DNA from: a virus
Reading direction: 5' to 3' (one strand)
Length of the DNA stretch: 27,113 nucleotides
IMG/VR virus record: IMGVR_UViG_3300032820_000091
Location: 1 to 27,113 of that record
In this document: one piece after another, positions 1-8,668 of the stretch
How the letters are laid out: each line of letters starts with the position of its first letter
Position numbering within the stretch: the stretch's first letter is position 1
The notes under the pieces: model-generated
Told to the model about the DNA's origin: nothing
Seen by the model: only the letters and a program-made list of their open reading frames with translations
The model's database searches: none
Position numbers and translations under genes: made by a program

Positions 1-917
1 TTATAAACAAGTTTATTTTTATACCTGTTCATAACGTCTGCAAGGTATTGTTCTGCCTTAGCTTTAGGTAAATTACCTACATCAATGTAGAAGATTCTCC
101 TTTCGGGAGCTCTTGATATCCTATAGATAACAAGTGCATCTTCCATCATTGATAACTGATTTGCAGTTTTCAATGCCTTGTGCAAATACCCAACTACTAC
201 ATTCTTCGTGTAATCAAGTAAACCTGATGTAGTGTATGTCACTGCCTCAGGTGCAATTTTAAGAGTGGAACCTTCTGCTGAAACTGTTCCAGTCTTATCA
301 AAACCTTTATCGTTGAAAACGTAGAACTCTTCTACTTTTTTGACAATCTCCATGCCTTTGGCATCTTTGTCTTTTTCAACATTTCTGACCTTCTTAATTT
401 TAAGTGGGTCAACATTTCTTAAGTCTACTAAACCTAATTTAGGGCGTTTGCTATCAACGACCTTATGGAAGTATACTCTTCCATCTATATACCACTTTCT
501 AAATATTTCATGAGAGTTCTGATTGAACTTCATTAGAGATAAGATGTGACTAAACTCGTCTTGTATCTTGTTCTTGATACTATCAGAGAGTTTAACATCT
601 CTGAGATCGAGTGTCACTATTCTATCTGCACTATCCGAAGTGATACACTCATTTATAATGTCCTCAATTGCTGAGTCACACTCAGGTATTAAGGATGTCT
701 CTCGGTATCTTCGAATGAGTTCTGCCTCATTCTTAATACCACCTTCCATATCAATGTAGGCACCATATGCCCCACCTGTTATGAAACCGCCGGGCTGAGT
801 TTGAATGATCGGAGTTCCGTCATCATCAATTGGTGGAACGAAACTAGTAGCTTTGCTCTTAATTTCAGACCTTAACTCGGCTTTTTTACGAGTTATTTCA
901 AACCCAAATATATCCAT
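1..917 (-). CDS. gp20: Portal vertex protein (gp20), C-terminus cut off by window edge
   Basis: Portal protein of T4-like phages: a dodecameric ring at one capsid vertex through which DNA is packaged and to which the neck binds. The frame opens at ATG 917 (MDIFGFEITRKKAELR) and stays open for 305 codons to the window edge, against about 524 residues in T4 gp20. The region near residues 270-305, with YRISRAPERRIFYIDVGNLPK-like sequence followed by KAEQYLADVMNRYKNKLVY, is the highly conserved gp20 core used as a marker for marine T4-like phages. It follows gp19 after 46 nt, as in T4. A TATAAATA box lies 5 nt before the ATG and no Shine-Dalgarno sequence is placed correctly. Identification is by remembered family sequence and by gene order; both agree. 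Confidence 0.96.
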   Translation of the reverse strand, partial: MDIFGFEITRKKAELRSEIKSKATSFVPPIDDDGTPIIQTQPGGFITGGAYGAYIDMEGGIKNEAELIRRYRETSLIPECDSAIEDIINECITSDSADRIVTLDLRDVKLSDSIKNKIQDEFSHILSLMKFNQNSHEIFRKWYIDGRVYFHKVVDSKRPKLGLVDLRNVDPLKIKKVRNVEKDKDAKGMEIVKKVEEFYVFNDKGFDKTGTVSAEGSTLKIAPEAVTYTTSGLLDYTKNVVVGYLHKALKTANQLSMMEDALVIYRISRAPERRIFYIDVGNLPKAKAEQYLADVMNRYKNKLVY

Positions 918-922
918 ACTAT

Positions 923-930
923 TATTTATA
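923..930 (-). promoter_or_regulatory. T4-type late promoter, TATAAATA, directly before gp20
   Basis: Exact match to the T4 late consensus TATAAATA read on the minus strand. T4 late boxes occupy about -13 to -6, so initiation would fall at 917, the A of the gp20 ATG. The box overlaps the 3' arm of a small hairpin (929-949). Confidence 0.75.
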
Positions 931-949
931 TACCCCTAAGGGGAGTATA
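929..949 (-). other. Small hairpin between gp19 and gp20
   Basis: On the minus strand CCCC and GGGG pair around a TTA loop, and TATA/TATA extends the stem beyond a 2-nt bulge. There is no T-tract after it, so it is not a convincing terminator. Its 3' arm shares bases with the gp20 late promoter. Confidence 0.4.
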
Positions 950-963
950 TCTCACTTTTAAAA

Positions 964-1461
964 TTAAATGACTCTTTCCCAGTGCGAGAATGCGAATTCA
1001 ACATCGAATTGTTCTAATGCATCCACCGTTTCATGACTTAATTCGATTGCCCCTATGTTTAGTGGGAACATGTTGAAGAACTCATATCTTGCAAGGACAG
1101 AATCATCTTTGTTAAGTTGTTCTACGAACGCCCTTGAAATCAAGTAGTCCGTTGTGGTTGAACCATTGCCACCACCCATTTCTTGAATCTCTTGTTGCCA
1201 TGCTTCAATAGCAGTTCTTGCAGAGAATTCTACGTCATTTAGGATCGAGACAGTCCAATTTTCAAATGTTCTATCACCTGCCAGTTTAAGAACACTTCCT
1301 CTCCATTGAACTTCAACAATACCAACTGTTGCCGCGGGTATATTACCTGCTTTTGCAAGAAACTGAATCTTGTCACCAGCTCTAGGTATGAAGATGTTGA
1401 ACCTATTGGCTCTTGGGCCTCCACCGATCAGTTGTGCTTTAAATTCATCTATAGTTGTCAT
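964..1461 (-). CDS. gp19: Tail tube protein (gp19)
   Basis: Major subunit of the inner tail tube of a contractile tail. At 165 residues it matches T4 gp19 (163). It starts MTTIDEFKAQLIGGGPRANRF and contains the conserved stretch around FLAKAGNIPAATVG and EVQWRGSVLKLAGDRTFENW, typical of marine T4-like tube proteins, and ends near AFSHWERVI. It sits between the sheath gene (13 nt upstream) and the portal gene, exactly the T4 order 18-19-20. A GGGGAAACAG sequence before the ATG can serve as ribosome binding site. Probably co-transcribed with gp18 from the late promoter at 3530-3537. Confidence 0.96.
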   Translation of the reverse strand: MTTIDEFKAQLIGGGPRANRFNIFIPRAGDKIQFLAKAGNIPAATVGIVEVQWRGSVLKLAGDRTFENWTVSILNDVEFSARTAIEAWQQEIQEMGGGNGSTTTDYLISRAFVEQLNKDDSVLARYEFFNMFPLNIGAIELSHETVDALEQFDVEFAFSHWERVI

Positions 1462-1474
1462 CTGTTTCCCCTAA

Positions 1475-3490
1475 TTATTCCGTTGTCCCAGCTTCGTATC
1501 CGACTGCTGCGTAAATTTCTTCAAACTCGACACCACTTCTTGCTGCTACAAAGTTTAAAGTAATATAATTAATTGACTTAGCAGGTTTGACAAAGATTGA
1601 ACATACAAATTCGTTTCTATCAATTACAGTATCCGTGTTATTTGTTTCGTCACACAATACTGAGAAGTCTACTACCCCTCTTCTGTTTTTTACATCTCTT
1701 AAGAAAGGTTCTACAGCTGCTCTGAACTGTGCCCTTGTAAATGAATCATTAAATTCAAAGAGTTGTGCTTTGGCTGCTGTTGCAATTGCCTTTTCAAGAA
1801 CGATGAACAACCTTCTAACATTGATTCTATCAAATGCAGATGGTGATGTTAACATTGTCTTATCACCGTAAAGAACTGTGCCTTGGCCGGGAAAAGTCAC
1901 GACTGGGTTGATTCTTGCATTATAGAGATCATCTCTAGATGCCTGTTTAGGGTTAAATGCAAGTTTAGTAATACCTAAGTATTGTCCTCTTGAGAATCCT
2001 GCTGGTGAAAACCATGGGTCTCTTAAAAGGTCTGCTCTTGCCATAATTCCGCCTGTGTGACCACTTGCTGGAACCCAGCAATACCTGTCGTTGAATCTAT
2101 CGTATTGATAAACCCATGTGCTATCCATTACTGAGAATGAACTAGACGATGCTGTGTTTCCTGTTGTCACTACATTTGAAGATTGTGTTGACTCTGAAGT
2201 CACACCAACAACATCAGTTCGTCTTGGTGATAATATCACCATACAATCTTTTCTTGCTTCACAAAGATTAATTGCTTGATTTGCAAGTGTTGTCCAATCT
2301 GTAAGAATATCTTGATCTACTCCTGATCCGTTATCAGTTCTAGTTGAACCAACGACTAGGAAAGAAATGTCAAGTGTTTCTGAATCTTGAAAATGATCAG
2401 TCCATGCAGTGTATTTTTCTAATGCTGTTCCTGATCTTCCGTTTGCACCACCTGCCAATGTATCATTGATAACTGCTGATGGTCTTGCAAAAGTATCTGA
2501 TACTGATTCTGCAAGTGTTATGTCTTCGTTTGCTGCTGTGAATATTGAAGTAGAATGACCAGTCCAATACACATAATCTGATTGTTGATTAACAACATTT
2601 CTGTAGTAACTTGTTGCACCTTGTCCGTCTTTTGCGTCTGATGCACAAGATACGAAACCAAATGTTTCGAGAACTGTGTGTGCTGTTCCTGAGAAGAGAC
2701 CGTCTTCGTCTACGACTACGACATGAACTTCATCTGCACCAGCACCTGCGTTTGTTGCACCTGCTGATGTGCCTGGCGCACCTGAGAAATAGGAGTAAAA
2801 CTCCCAATATCTATCAATGTTTGCTGCGTTAGGAACTGCTTCAGTTAAACCTGTTCCAGCTGGTTGATTAAGTGCTTCTATTGTGATTGTGGTTCCTGAT
2901 GGAGCAGTTAAGACTCTATATTCTGTTGTGTGTCCTGCGAATCTGATTATATCTCTGATTGTGAATACGTTACTGGCAGTTACGGATATTGTTGTTTGTC
3001 CTGCTGCTTCTGCCGCACTTGCTGTAGTTACTGCATCATTAAAGAATGCGTTTGAACTTGCACAAACTGAAACCTTGAGTGTATTACCCAATGCACCAGC
3101 ACTTTTAGATATCCAACGACCTACTGTGCCGGTCGCCTGACCGTCTTGGTAACTAGATTCATATTGACTGAAATTTTTAAGTAAGGTTGTTGCATGTGCT
3201 GAAGAGTTTGCACTGTAAAGCGCATTAGCATTTACACGAACTATTCTTAGACTTGAACCATACCTTAAGAAACTTTCTGCTGAATAAAAGTCTTCAGCTC
3301 CAGCATCTGTGTTTGCGGGAGAGTGAAAATTCTCTACCAAGCCCTTACTGTCTGAAACTGTTACTACTTCATCAACAGGGCCCCATTGAAATTGTCCAGC
3401 GAATGCACCTGTAGTAGATGATACTGCTGGCACAACATTTGTTAAGTCTATTTCAGAGACTTGAACGCCTGGCGATACTTGAAATGTCAT
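1475..3490 (-). CDS. gp18: Contractile tail sheath protein (gp18)
   Basis: Tail sheath monomer, 671 residues against 659 in T4. The N-terminus (MTFQVSPGVQVSEIDLTN) and the C-terminal part (TDTVIDRNEFVCSIFVKPAKSINYITLNF) are the conserved sheath core that polymerises around the tube. The middle (about residues 140-330) carries variable beta-rich inserts, as expected for the outward-facing domains. It is preceded by AGGAG and by an exact TATAAATA late promoter, giving a leader of about 34 nt, so the start is well supported. It is followed after 13 nt by the tube gene. Confidence 0.97.
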   Translation of the reverse strand: MTFQVSPGVQVSEIDLTNVVPAVSSTTGAFAGQFQWGPVDEVVTVSDSKGLVENFHSPANTDAGAEDFYSAESFLRYGSSLRIVRVNANALYSANSSAHATTLLKNFSQYESSYQDGQATGTVGRWISKSAGALGNTLKVSVCASSNAFFNDAVTTASAAEAAGQTTISVTASNVFTIRDIIRFAGHTTEYRVLTAPSGTTITIEALNQPAGTGLTEAVPNAANIDRYWEFYSYFSGAPGTSAGATNAGAGADEVHVVVVDEDGLFSGTAHTVLETFGFVSCASDAKDGQGATSYYRNVVNQQSDYVYWTGHSTSIFTAANEDITLAESVSDTFARPSAVINDTLAGGANGRSGTALEKYTAWTDHFQDSETLDISFLVVGSTRTDNGSGVDQDILTDWTTLANQAINLCEARKDCMVILSPRRTDVVGVTSESTQSSNVVTTGNTASSSSFSVMDSTWVYQYDRFNDRYCWVPASGHTGGIMARADLLRDPWFSPAGFSRGQYLGITKLAFNPKQASRDDLYNARINPVVTFPGQGTVLYGDKTMLTSPSAFDRINVRRLFIVLEKAIATAAKAQLFEFNDSFTRAQFRAAVEPFLRDVKNRRGVVDFSVLCDETNNTDTVIDRNEFVCSIFVKPAKSINYITLNFVAARSGVEFEEIYAAVGYEAGTTE

Positions 3491-3529
3491 ACTTTTCTCC
3501 TGTTAATGTAAAAAGTTTGTTTACTGTTT

Positions 3530-3537
3530 TATTTATA
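3530..3537 (-). promoter_or_regulatory. T4-type late promoter for gp18-gp19
   Basis: Exact TATAAATA on the minus strand, in the gap between gp17 and gp18. Predicted +1 is near 3524, leaving a normal leader with an AGGAG ribosome binding site before the gp18 ATG at 3490. Confidence 0.85.
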
Positions 3538-3554
3538 AGTTTGTTTACTTCAAC

Positions 3555-3572
3555 AATACCAACGATGGTATT
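3555..3572 (-). terminator. Possible weak terminator hairpin after gp17
   Basis: Perfect 7-bp inverted repeat AATACCA/TGGTATT with a TCGT loop, starting on the last base of the gp17 stop codon. No T-tract follows, so intrinsic termination is doubtful; it may instead protect the 3' end or reduce read-through into gp18. Confidence 0.3.
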
Positions 3573-5218
3573 TAATTCCTTCCATCGGCATAACCTTTAG
3601 GATTCGGATGATCCTCTCCATAATTAGGGCCTTCATCAACTTTAAACCATCTGTCTCCTTCGATGTCTACGAAGGTGTCAGGATTTTCTACGTCTTGTTG
3701 ACCGAAAACACCTGCTGGGAGTAAATCCTCTTCCATCAGTTTTTGTTGTTCTGCATATAATAAATCTTTTATCTTTGTGTCCGTAAGATGTAAGAAGTAT
3801 TCTGTCGTTACAAACCAACTGAACAAGATTAAAGTAGTGACCATATCGTCATGATAACCCCTATCTGCTTCATAGGAACTCCCTTTAGTGACGAAAGTCA
3901 TCAATTCGGTGATTGATACTCGATCAACTAGTGTTAATCTGTTCTCTTCTAATAATTCTTTGAGAGTTGAACAACCGACTCTTTTAGTCTTTTTGTTCAT
4001 TGTGACCCCAATATCTTCTGCTTTAGTCAATCCTTGCACAAAAACATTGTCATATTCTATGTCATAATGCAATTGTGTTGCAACAATTCCACCTTCTGCA
4101 TTGTTTTCAATAATAACTATCGGTTTATTATATGGACTGACATACTTATTGATAACATCAGGAAACAACATTGGTGAGATAAAAGAATCTCTATAAGTTG
4201 CAACCTGTTTAAAAGGTGTTTGGGATACATCAAAAATAGTAAAGGTTGAGAAATCTATCCCTCTTCCTTTAGCAACATCAACTGTGCAAACATATTGATG
4301 TCCTGTTTGTGGTCTCTCGTATATATTTATGTTATCTTTATTCCAATCAGGTTCTTCTGCCCGCATACCTAATAGGGTATCTGCATTTATAAGTGTGCTA
4401 CCTGTTCCTAAGAAACTATTACCATACTCTTGTTCGAATTGTGTTTCTGAAGTATTGGCAATGGTCATTTTCTTCCATGCTTCATCTCTATCAGGAACAT
4501 CCCACCAATTTATGCAGTAGGGTTTATATTCTGATTTCTCTGCAACAGCAGATTGATATATCTTATGGAACATATTACCTACACCATTTGCAGTTGAAGT
4601 GATAATAACCTTTGAATTTAGACCTGATGTGATTACAGGATACGTTGCAGTATAGAACTCTTCTGCACCTTCAACGAATGCAAACTCATCTAGATACAAT
4701 AAATTGATTGACAATCCACGAATAGAACTTGAAGATGTGGCAGCTGCAACGATCTTGCTATCATTCGCAAATTCTATACTACCTTTGTTTAAAATCTTTA
4801 CGCCTGGCTGTAGGAAAAACGGAACAGACTCCAACATCGTTACGACCCTTGATATCATTTCCCTTGCAATTGCACCCTTGTTTGCAAGAATAGCTACTGT
4901 GACTTCGGGATGGAATAACAAATACCATAACATATATGCACAAGAAGTAATTGATTTACCACTCTGTCTTGATGCAAGAACAACATTAAAACGATTATCA
5001 TCGTATTGTCTTACCAGTTCTTCTTGATATCCACGGAGTTTAAAAGGAACTAATCCTTCATCAAGTGAAATAACTTGAGTGTATTCTTCGGTGAAATATA
5101 CAGGATCAGCAGAACACTTTAAGTATTCTGCCATCTCTTCTTCGGTATATTGGAGTTCAATACCAGCTCTTTTAATGAGCGTATTACCCAAATATCCTGT
5201 ATTTTTAGGTTGAACCAT
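3572..5218 (-). CDS. gp17: Terminase large subunit (gp17)
   Basis: DNA packaging motor: N-terminal ATPase plus C-terminal RNase H-fold nuclease, acting at the portal. It has 548 residues, somewhat shorter than T4 gp17 (610). Visible motifs: Walker A SRQSGKS at residues 83-89, Walker B LLYLDE at 173-178, a coupling region TSTANG after it, the first nuclease aspartate in TVDVAKGRGIDFSTF, the acidic motif in PIVIIENNAEGG, and the terminal acidic pair in YHDDMVTTLIL. It overlaps the end of gp16 by 14 nt, implying translational coupling; the ATG at 5218 has only a weak AGAAG ahead of it. Confidence 0.97.
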   Translation of the reverse strand: MVQPKNTGYLGNTLIKRAGIELQYTEEEMAEYLKCSADPVYFTEEYTQVISLDEGLVPFKLRGYQEELVRQYDDNRFNVVLASRQSGKSITSCAYMLWYLLFHPEVTVAILANKGAIAREMISRVVTMLESVPFFLQPGVKILNKGSIEFANDSKIVAAATSSSSIRGLSINLLYLDEFAFVEGAEEFYTATYPVITSGLNSKVIITSTANGVGNMFHKIYQSAVAEKSEYKPYCINWWDVPDRDEAWKKMTIANTSETQFEQEYGNSFLGTGSTLINADTLLGMRAEEPDWNKDNINIYERPQTGHQYVCTVDVAKGRGIDFSTFTIFDVSQTPFKQVATYRDSFISPMLFPDVINKYVSPYNKPIVIIENNAEGGIVATQLHYDIEYDNVFVQGLTKAEDIGVTMNKKTKRVGCSTLKELLEENRLTLVDRVSITELMTFVTKGSSYEADRGYHDDMVTTLILFSWFVTTEYFLHLTDTKIKDLLYAEQQKLMEEDLLPAGVFGQQDVENPDTFVDIEGDRWFKVDEGPNYGEDHPNPKGYADGRN

Positions 5219-5618
5219 CTTCTTTTTGTTTATTTTTCTTTAAGAACTTCTGTAGTTCTGATGTTGAACCAACATATAAATGATTATGTTGGGTTTTTAT
5301 ATGTTCGTCTTCTTTTTCTAAATCTTTTATCTTTTTCTGAACGTCTAAAAGTTTCTCTGCGGTCTCACCAACTGTTTTAATTAACTGTCCTGCGACCTCA
5401 TATGCGCGTGGTTGCTCTGTTTCTTTACATAGGTCTAGGATACCATCAATTGCATCTTGCCCGCGTTCTACGAGACTATAGAGGTTCTCACGAGTATATC
5501 TATAATCGGTTTCCATGTTCTCTACCTTGGCAGGAAGTTGGATCACTTCCGTTTCCTTTTTAATGTCAGTAGAGATGTCTAGAATTTTATTTAATTTAGA
5601 ATCTATATCTTTCGTCAT
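5205..5618 (-). CDS. gp16: Terminase small subunit (gp16)
   Basis: DNA-recognition and regulatory subunit of the packaging terminase. At 137 residues it is a little shorter than T4 gp16 (164). It is strongly charged and helical, with a long coiled-coil-like stretch from about residue 55 to 115 (AIDGILDLCKETEQPRAYEVAGQLIKT, then VQKKIKDLEKEDEH), as expected for the oligomerising core of T4-type small terminases. The function rests partly on position: it lies between gp15 and gp17 as in T4, and its end overlaps gp17. The start is 2 nt after the gp15 stop. Confidence 0.88.
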   Translation of the reverse strand: MTKDIDSKLNKILDISTDIKKETEVIQLPAKVENMETDYRYTRENLYSLVERGQDAIDGILDLCKETEQPRAYEVAGQLIKTVGETAEKLLDVQKKIKDLEKEDEHIKTQHNHLYVGSTSELQKFLKKNKQKEDGST

Positions 5619-5620
5619 AA

Positions 5621-6670
5621 TTAAGCTTGATCTTCTGCAAGGTTATCTGCATAAGTATCAAGAGCTCCATCATCATAAAAAGTCACTGTTTCTGCAACAA
5701 CAAATGTATCGCCGGGATCAACTGATCCAACAAACTTAAGTGTTGTTTCTGCATCTAAAGTGACTGCCGCACTTAGTGTTATGGATAATTTATCTCCAGC
5801 AATTGCACTAACCGTTGGGTTAGTTGTTAAATTAGTTCCAAAGACTTCATCGTTTACACTTATCTTACTATTTATTGCTGTAGAAAAGGACACTGTTGTG
5901 GATGCCGAAACTGCTGTAGATGTATCTTCTCCAAATGCTGGTTCATAATGTTTAACTTCTTTAACCAGTCCTGATGCATTAATTTCTGAAGAGGTAAATC
6001 CTGTGTTCTGTCCACCTTGAAGATAAGTTCTTTCAATAACATTCTTAATGATTTCACCAGTATAAACAGGCCCGAAGAAGTATAATTTCATTTGAAAATC
6101 AAGGGTATACTCAATCACTCGTCTTTCTTCAAATGAACCCTCATAAGTGTCTGTCATCGTTACACTTTGCAACACTATAGGAACGTCTCTAACGTCACTC
6201 ATTTCATCAATCATTTTCATAGACACGGTGTATTCAGGTTGGAAATATGGAAGTATTTGTTCTACAATTTGAAGTGCATCAACCACATTTTTTGCAAGAA
6301 CACTTAATTGAAAATTAAGAGTATATGGTGCTGGGTTATATTGAAACCCTCTTGCACCCGAAGTTTCTAAATTTGCTTTTTCACTTCTGATAAGTTTGTT
6401 TTGTTGCCTAGTTGCATCATATTCAATTCCTGTTAGTTCAAAGGTAAGACGTGGTAAACTAATTGCAGTTCTATTACCAGTTGTTAAATCGGGTTCTTCT
6501 GCAAGTCTTTGGAGAAACTTTTGCTTCGGCCCATAGGAAATAGGAACTTTATTCTCTGCAAGAACAGTTCCATCGTCCAGTGTTTTTTTAATAGAGATGT
6601 TATTGAACATAGTTCCAAATATGGAAACAGCTCTTTTAAAAGTTTCGTTATAGAAATATGTGCCGAACAT
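5621..6670 (-). CDS. gp15: Tail sheath stabilizer / tail terminator (gp15)
   Basis: T4 gp15 caps the completed tail and joins it to the neck. The first 210 residues or so (MFGTYFYNETFKRAVSIFGTMFN, then the conserved block FQYNPAPYTLNFQLSVLAKN and YTLDFQMKLYFFGPV) match the marine T4-like family. At 349 residues it is longer than T4 gp15 (272). The extra material is a low-complexity, Thr/Ser/Ala/Val-rich C-terminal extension from about residue 235 to the end, resembling a small beta-sandwich decoration domain. Its ATG overlaps the gp14 stop (TAATG), indicating translational coupling. Confidence 0.92.
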   Translation of the reverse strand: MFGTYFYNETFKRAVSIFGTMFNNISIKKTLDDGTVLAENKVPISYGPKQKFLQRLAEEPDLTTGNRTAISLPRLTFELTGIEYDATRQQNKLIRSEKANLETSGARGFQYNPAPYTLNFQLSVLAKNVVDALQIVEQILPYFQPEYTVSMKMIDEMSDVRDVPIVLQSVTMTDTYEGSFEERRVIEYTLDFQMKLYFFGPVYTGEIIKNVIERTYLQGGQNTGFTSSEINASGLVKEVKHYEPAFGEDTSTAVSASTTVSFSTAINSKISVNDEVFGTNLTTNPTVSAIAGDKLSITLSAAVTLDAETTLKFVGSVDPGDTFVVAETVTFYDDGALDTYADNLAEDQA

Positions 6671-7524
6671 TACGGTTCTCCAAATGGATTCACTTCACTG
6701 AAGTCTAGATAATCGGAATCTCTATCCTCAAATTCTTTATTCTGTGCCTGACCATCTTGACTGAATGTTAATACATCTGTAATAACTTGAATATCATAAG
6801 ATGCTCCACCTGATGCACCAACAAGAGTATCACCAACTTGAAGTGTCTTAGTGTTATCTTTAATTGTAAGTGTTCTATCTTCACCCAACCATTGCACTGT
6901 TTCTCCAATTACTACACCATCAAGTGTAATATTTTCATTAAGTGAGTAACTACCACTTCCACCACTTAACATTGTCATTTGAATTGTATATGCTTGTTGA
7001 TCTTCTACCATGTCTATTGCTTGAACATCTGTATCAAAATCTTCACCACTGTATTCAAACAATTCACATTGCATCTTGAATACAAATAGTTTACCTACTT
7101 GATAAAATGGATTCTCATGTTCTACAAATCTAATCTCAAATAAAGAACCCGACATTGGGAAATGTATTAAATCCCCTTCGTTTGGTCTTAATGAAGTTGC
7201 AAGATTCGCGTCAAGAGATATGAATCTTTCCCATGACCTTAATGAGATGATAAAGGTTGCTTGGTCTCTAACTTGAACACCAAACTTACTGAATAGATCA
7301 CCTTCACCCTCAAATCCTTCGACATTTTGTATATACATTTCAACAGCATATGCATCACCAAAGGTTGATTGAACATCTTCTCCAAGAATGGTATCTTCTT
7401 CAACTACTTCTCTTGGAAGATAATAACACTCATGACCATACATTCGTAAAGACTCAACAACTATATCCTCATAAAGATGTTGTTCAGTATTTACTGCATG
7501 GTTAAAAAACGTATTAGTTGGCAT
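6670..7524 (-). CDS. gp14: Neck protein (gp14)
   Basis: T4 gp14 joins gp13 in the neck that makes filled heads ready for tail attachment. At 284 residues it is slightly longer than T4 gp14 (256). The sequence around LYEDIVVESLRMYGHECYYLPRE and the C-terminal ending YLDFSEVNPFGEP are characteristic of marine T4-like gp14. An insert of about 70 residues (GGSGSYSLNENITLDG through DIQVITDVLTF) before the C-terminal tail looks like a small beta domain. A GGATAAT sequence precedes the ATG. It lies 4 nt after gp13 and its stop codon overlaps the gp15 start. Confidence 0.93.
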   Translation of the reverse strand: MPTNTFFNHAVNTEQHLYEDIVVESLRMYGHECYYLPREVVEEDTILGEDVQSTFGDAYAVEMYIQNVEGFEGEGDLFSKFGVQVRDQATFIISLRSWERFISLDANLATSLRPNEGDLIHFPMSGSLFEIRFVEHENPFYQVGKLFVFKMQCELFEYSGEDFDTDVQAIDMVEDQQAYTIQMTMLSGGSGSYSLNENITLDGVVIGETVQWLGEDRTLTIKDNTKTLQVGDTLVGASGGASYDIQVITDVLTFSQDGQAQNKEFEDRDSDYLDFSEVNPFGEP

Positions 7525-7528
7525 TTAA

Positions 7529-8344
7529 TTATCCTATCATATCAAGAACAGGCAATTCATAATTTAATCTAGACTCTTCTTCTAACCTCTGTATTTCTTC
7601 TCGTGCTTCAGTCTTCATATTTTCTGCATTCAATTCAACTCCGCCAGGCAATTGGACACCTGTGAATTTCGAAAGATTTTCTCCCCATTGAAATTTAACT
7701 AATGCTGTTGCATATCTTTTCAACCACATGTCATTGTAAATATCTGTCATATCTGAGGGATCAATCATTCTATAACACTCTAACAAAATATATTCATTGT
7801 TATTAATACTACCAAAATCCATATCGATATAAAGTCTGTTTGTATGCATACTATATCTAAGAGGTGGTCTACCTACAAGAATTTGATCCATCATTGAAAT
7901 TTGTTGTTGAACCATCTCGTAATAAAGAATGTTTGTTGCAGTAAGATCATAGATGTCATTCAATCTAAGTTGATATCTTAGATCAAACATGTTTAAATTG
8001 TGTTTATCGTTAAAAGGAAATACGTTTACTACGGAAAGAACAAATTCAGGCATTACAATGTAGTTTTGTTGTTCTAAAACTTCTTGGCCATTGAAGACAT
8101 GAGTTCCCGCAACTGTTTCAGTATGCGTCTCATTAGTTAAGAAAGTGGTTTTCTCAGCTTCGGTAATCTGATGTTTTAGATAGCATTTCATGGAACCATC
8201 ATAATGATATTCCCTAAAATACTGTAGAGCTTCGTCTATTCTGTCATCGAGTTGATCGTCATCGACATTAATCTCAAGAACTGGAGCTCCCAGTTTCCTT
8301 TTTACATATTCTTTAAATGTTGCTTTTGAATTCGGTTCTGACAT
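7529..8344 (-). CDS. gp13: Neck protein (gp13)
   Basis: Head completion/neck protein, 271 residues against 309 in T4. The N-terminus (ATFKEYVKRKLGAPVLEINVDDDQLDDRIDEALQYF) and the segment EYILLECYRMIDPSDMTDIYNDMWLKRYATALVKFQWGENLSKF are the conserved core of T4-like gp13. It is first in the morphogenesis run 13-14-15-16-17 and has its own exact late promoter about 31 nt of leader upstream. The ribosome binding site AGGAAA fits the chosen ATG. Confidence 0.95.
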   Translation of the reverse strand: MSEPNSKATFKEYVKRKLGAPVLEINVDDDQLDDRIDEALQYFREYHYDGSMKCYLKHQITEAEKTTFLTNETHTETVAGTHVFNGQEVLEQQNYIVMPEFVLSVVNVFPFNDKHNLNMFDLRYQLRLNDIYDLTATNILYYEMVQQQISMMDQILVGRPPLRYSMHTNRLYIDMDFGSINNNEYILLECYRMIDPSDMTDIYNDMWLKRYATALVKFQWGENLSKFTGVQLPGGVELNAENMKTEAREEIQRLEEESRLNYELPVLDMIG

Positions 8345-8380
8345 AGTAATAGTTTCCTAACTTCTGTTATGGTCTATTAC

Positions 8381-8388
8381 TATTTATA
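8381..8388 (-). promoter_or_regulatory. T4-type late promoter for gp13 and downstream genes
   Basis: Exact TATAAATA on the minus strand between the small membrane protein gene and gp13. Predicted +1 is near 8375. It is the only exact late box between 8388 and 3572, so it probably drives gp13 to gp17. Confidence 0.85.
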
Positions 8389-8394
8389 ATGAAA

Positions 8395-8655
8395 TTACTC
8401 TTGGAAGTAGGTTTTACTTTGGAGCCTGTCTATCTTTTGATCAATTCTATCTATACTATCAAGAATTCGTTGAAATTCTTTTTCTATTTGTTCTCTTGTA
8501 ACATAGTCGCGAGCAACTTCTTCTCTCGTTTTATTCAATAGAATATCTAATCGTTTAACTTCTGAGACGTATTGACGAATAAAAAACCCTAATGGTGCTA
8601 TGGCGAGAGTTAATAAAATGTTCCAAACTAGTGTGGCATCTACTGTAAATTCCAT
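8395..8655 (-). CDS. Small single-pass membrane protein with C-terminal coiled coil
   Basis: An 86-residue protein. Residues 10-27 (VWNILLTLAIAPLGFFIR) form one hydrophobic segment, followed by a charged heptad-like helix (residues 30-80) with DILLNKTREEVARDYVTREQIEKEFQRILDSIDRIDQKIDRL. Similar small proteins occur beside the neck genes of marine T4-like phages and are usually left unnamed. One membrane helix and a coiled coil would also suit an i-spanin or antiholin-like lysis accessory, but there is no direct evidence for that. The start has no Shine-Dalgarno sequence; instead a TCTAAATA box lies exactly 5 nt before the ATG, overlapping the end of the preceding gene. Confidence 0.85.
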   Translation of the reverse strand: MEFTVDATLVWNILLTLAIAPLGFFIRQYVSEVKRLDILLNKTREEVARDYVTREQIEKEFQRILDSIDRIDQKIDRLQSKTYFQE

Positions 8656-8660
8656 ACACT

Positions 8661-8668
8661 TATTTAGA
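8661..8668 (-). promoter_or_regulatory. Late-promoter-like box TCTAAATA, 5 nt before ATG
   Basis: One mismatch to TATAAATA on the minus strand. The T4 late geometry places +1 on the A of the ATG at 8655, so a transcript from here would be leaderless. The box abuts the preceding stop codon (8669-8671). Confidence 0.5.

Noticed and set aside
4324-4331. CATAAATA box inside gp17
   Set aside because: It is within coding sequence, has no ATG 5 nt downstream and no gene start nearby.
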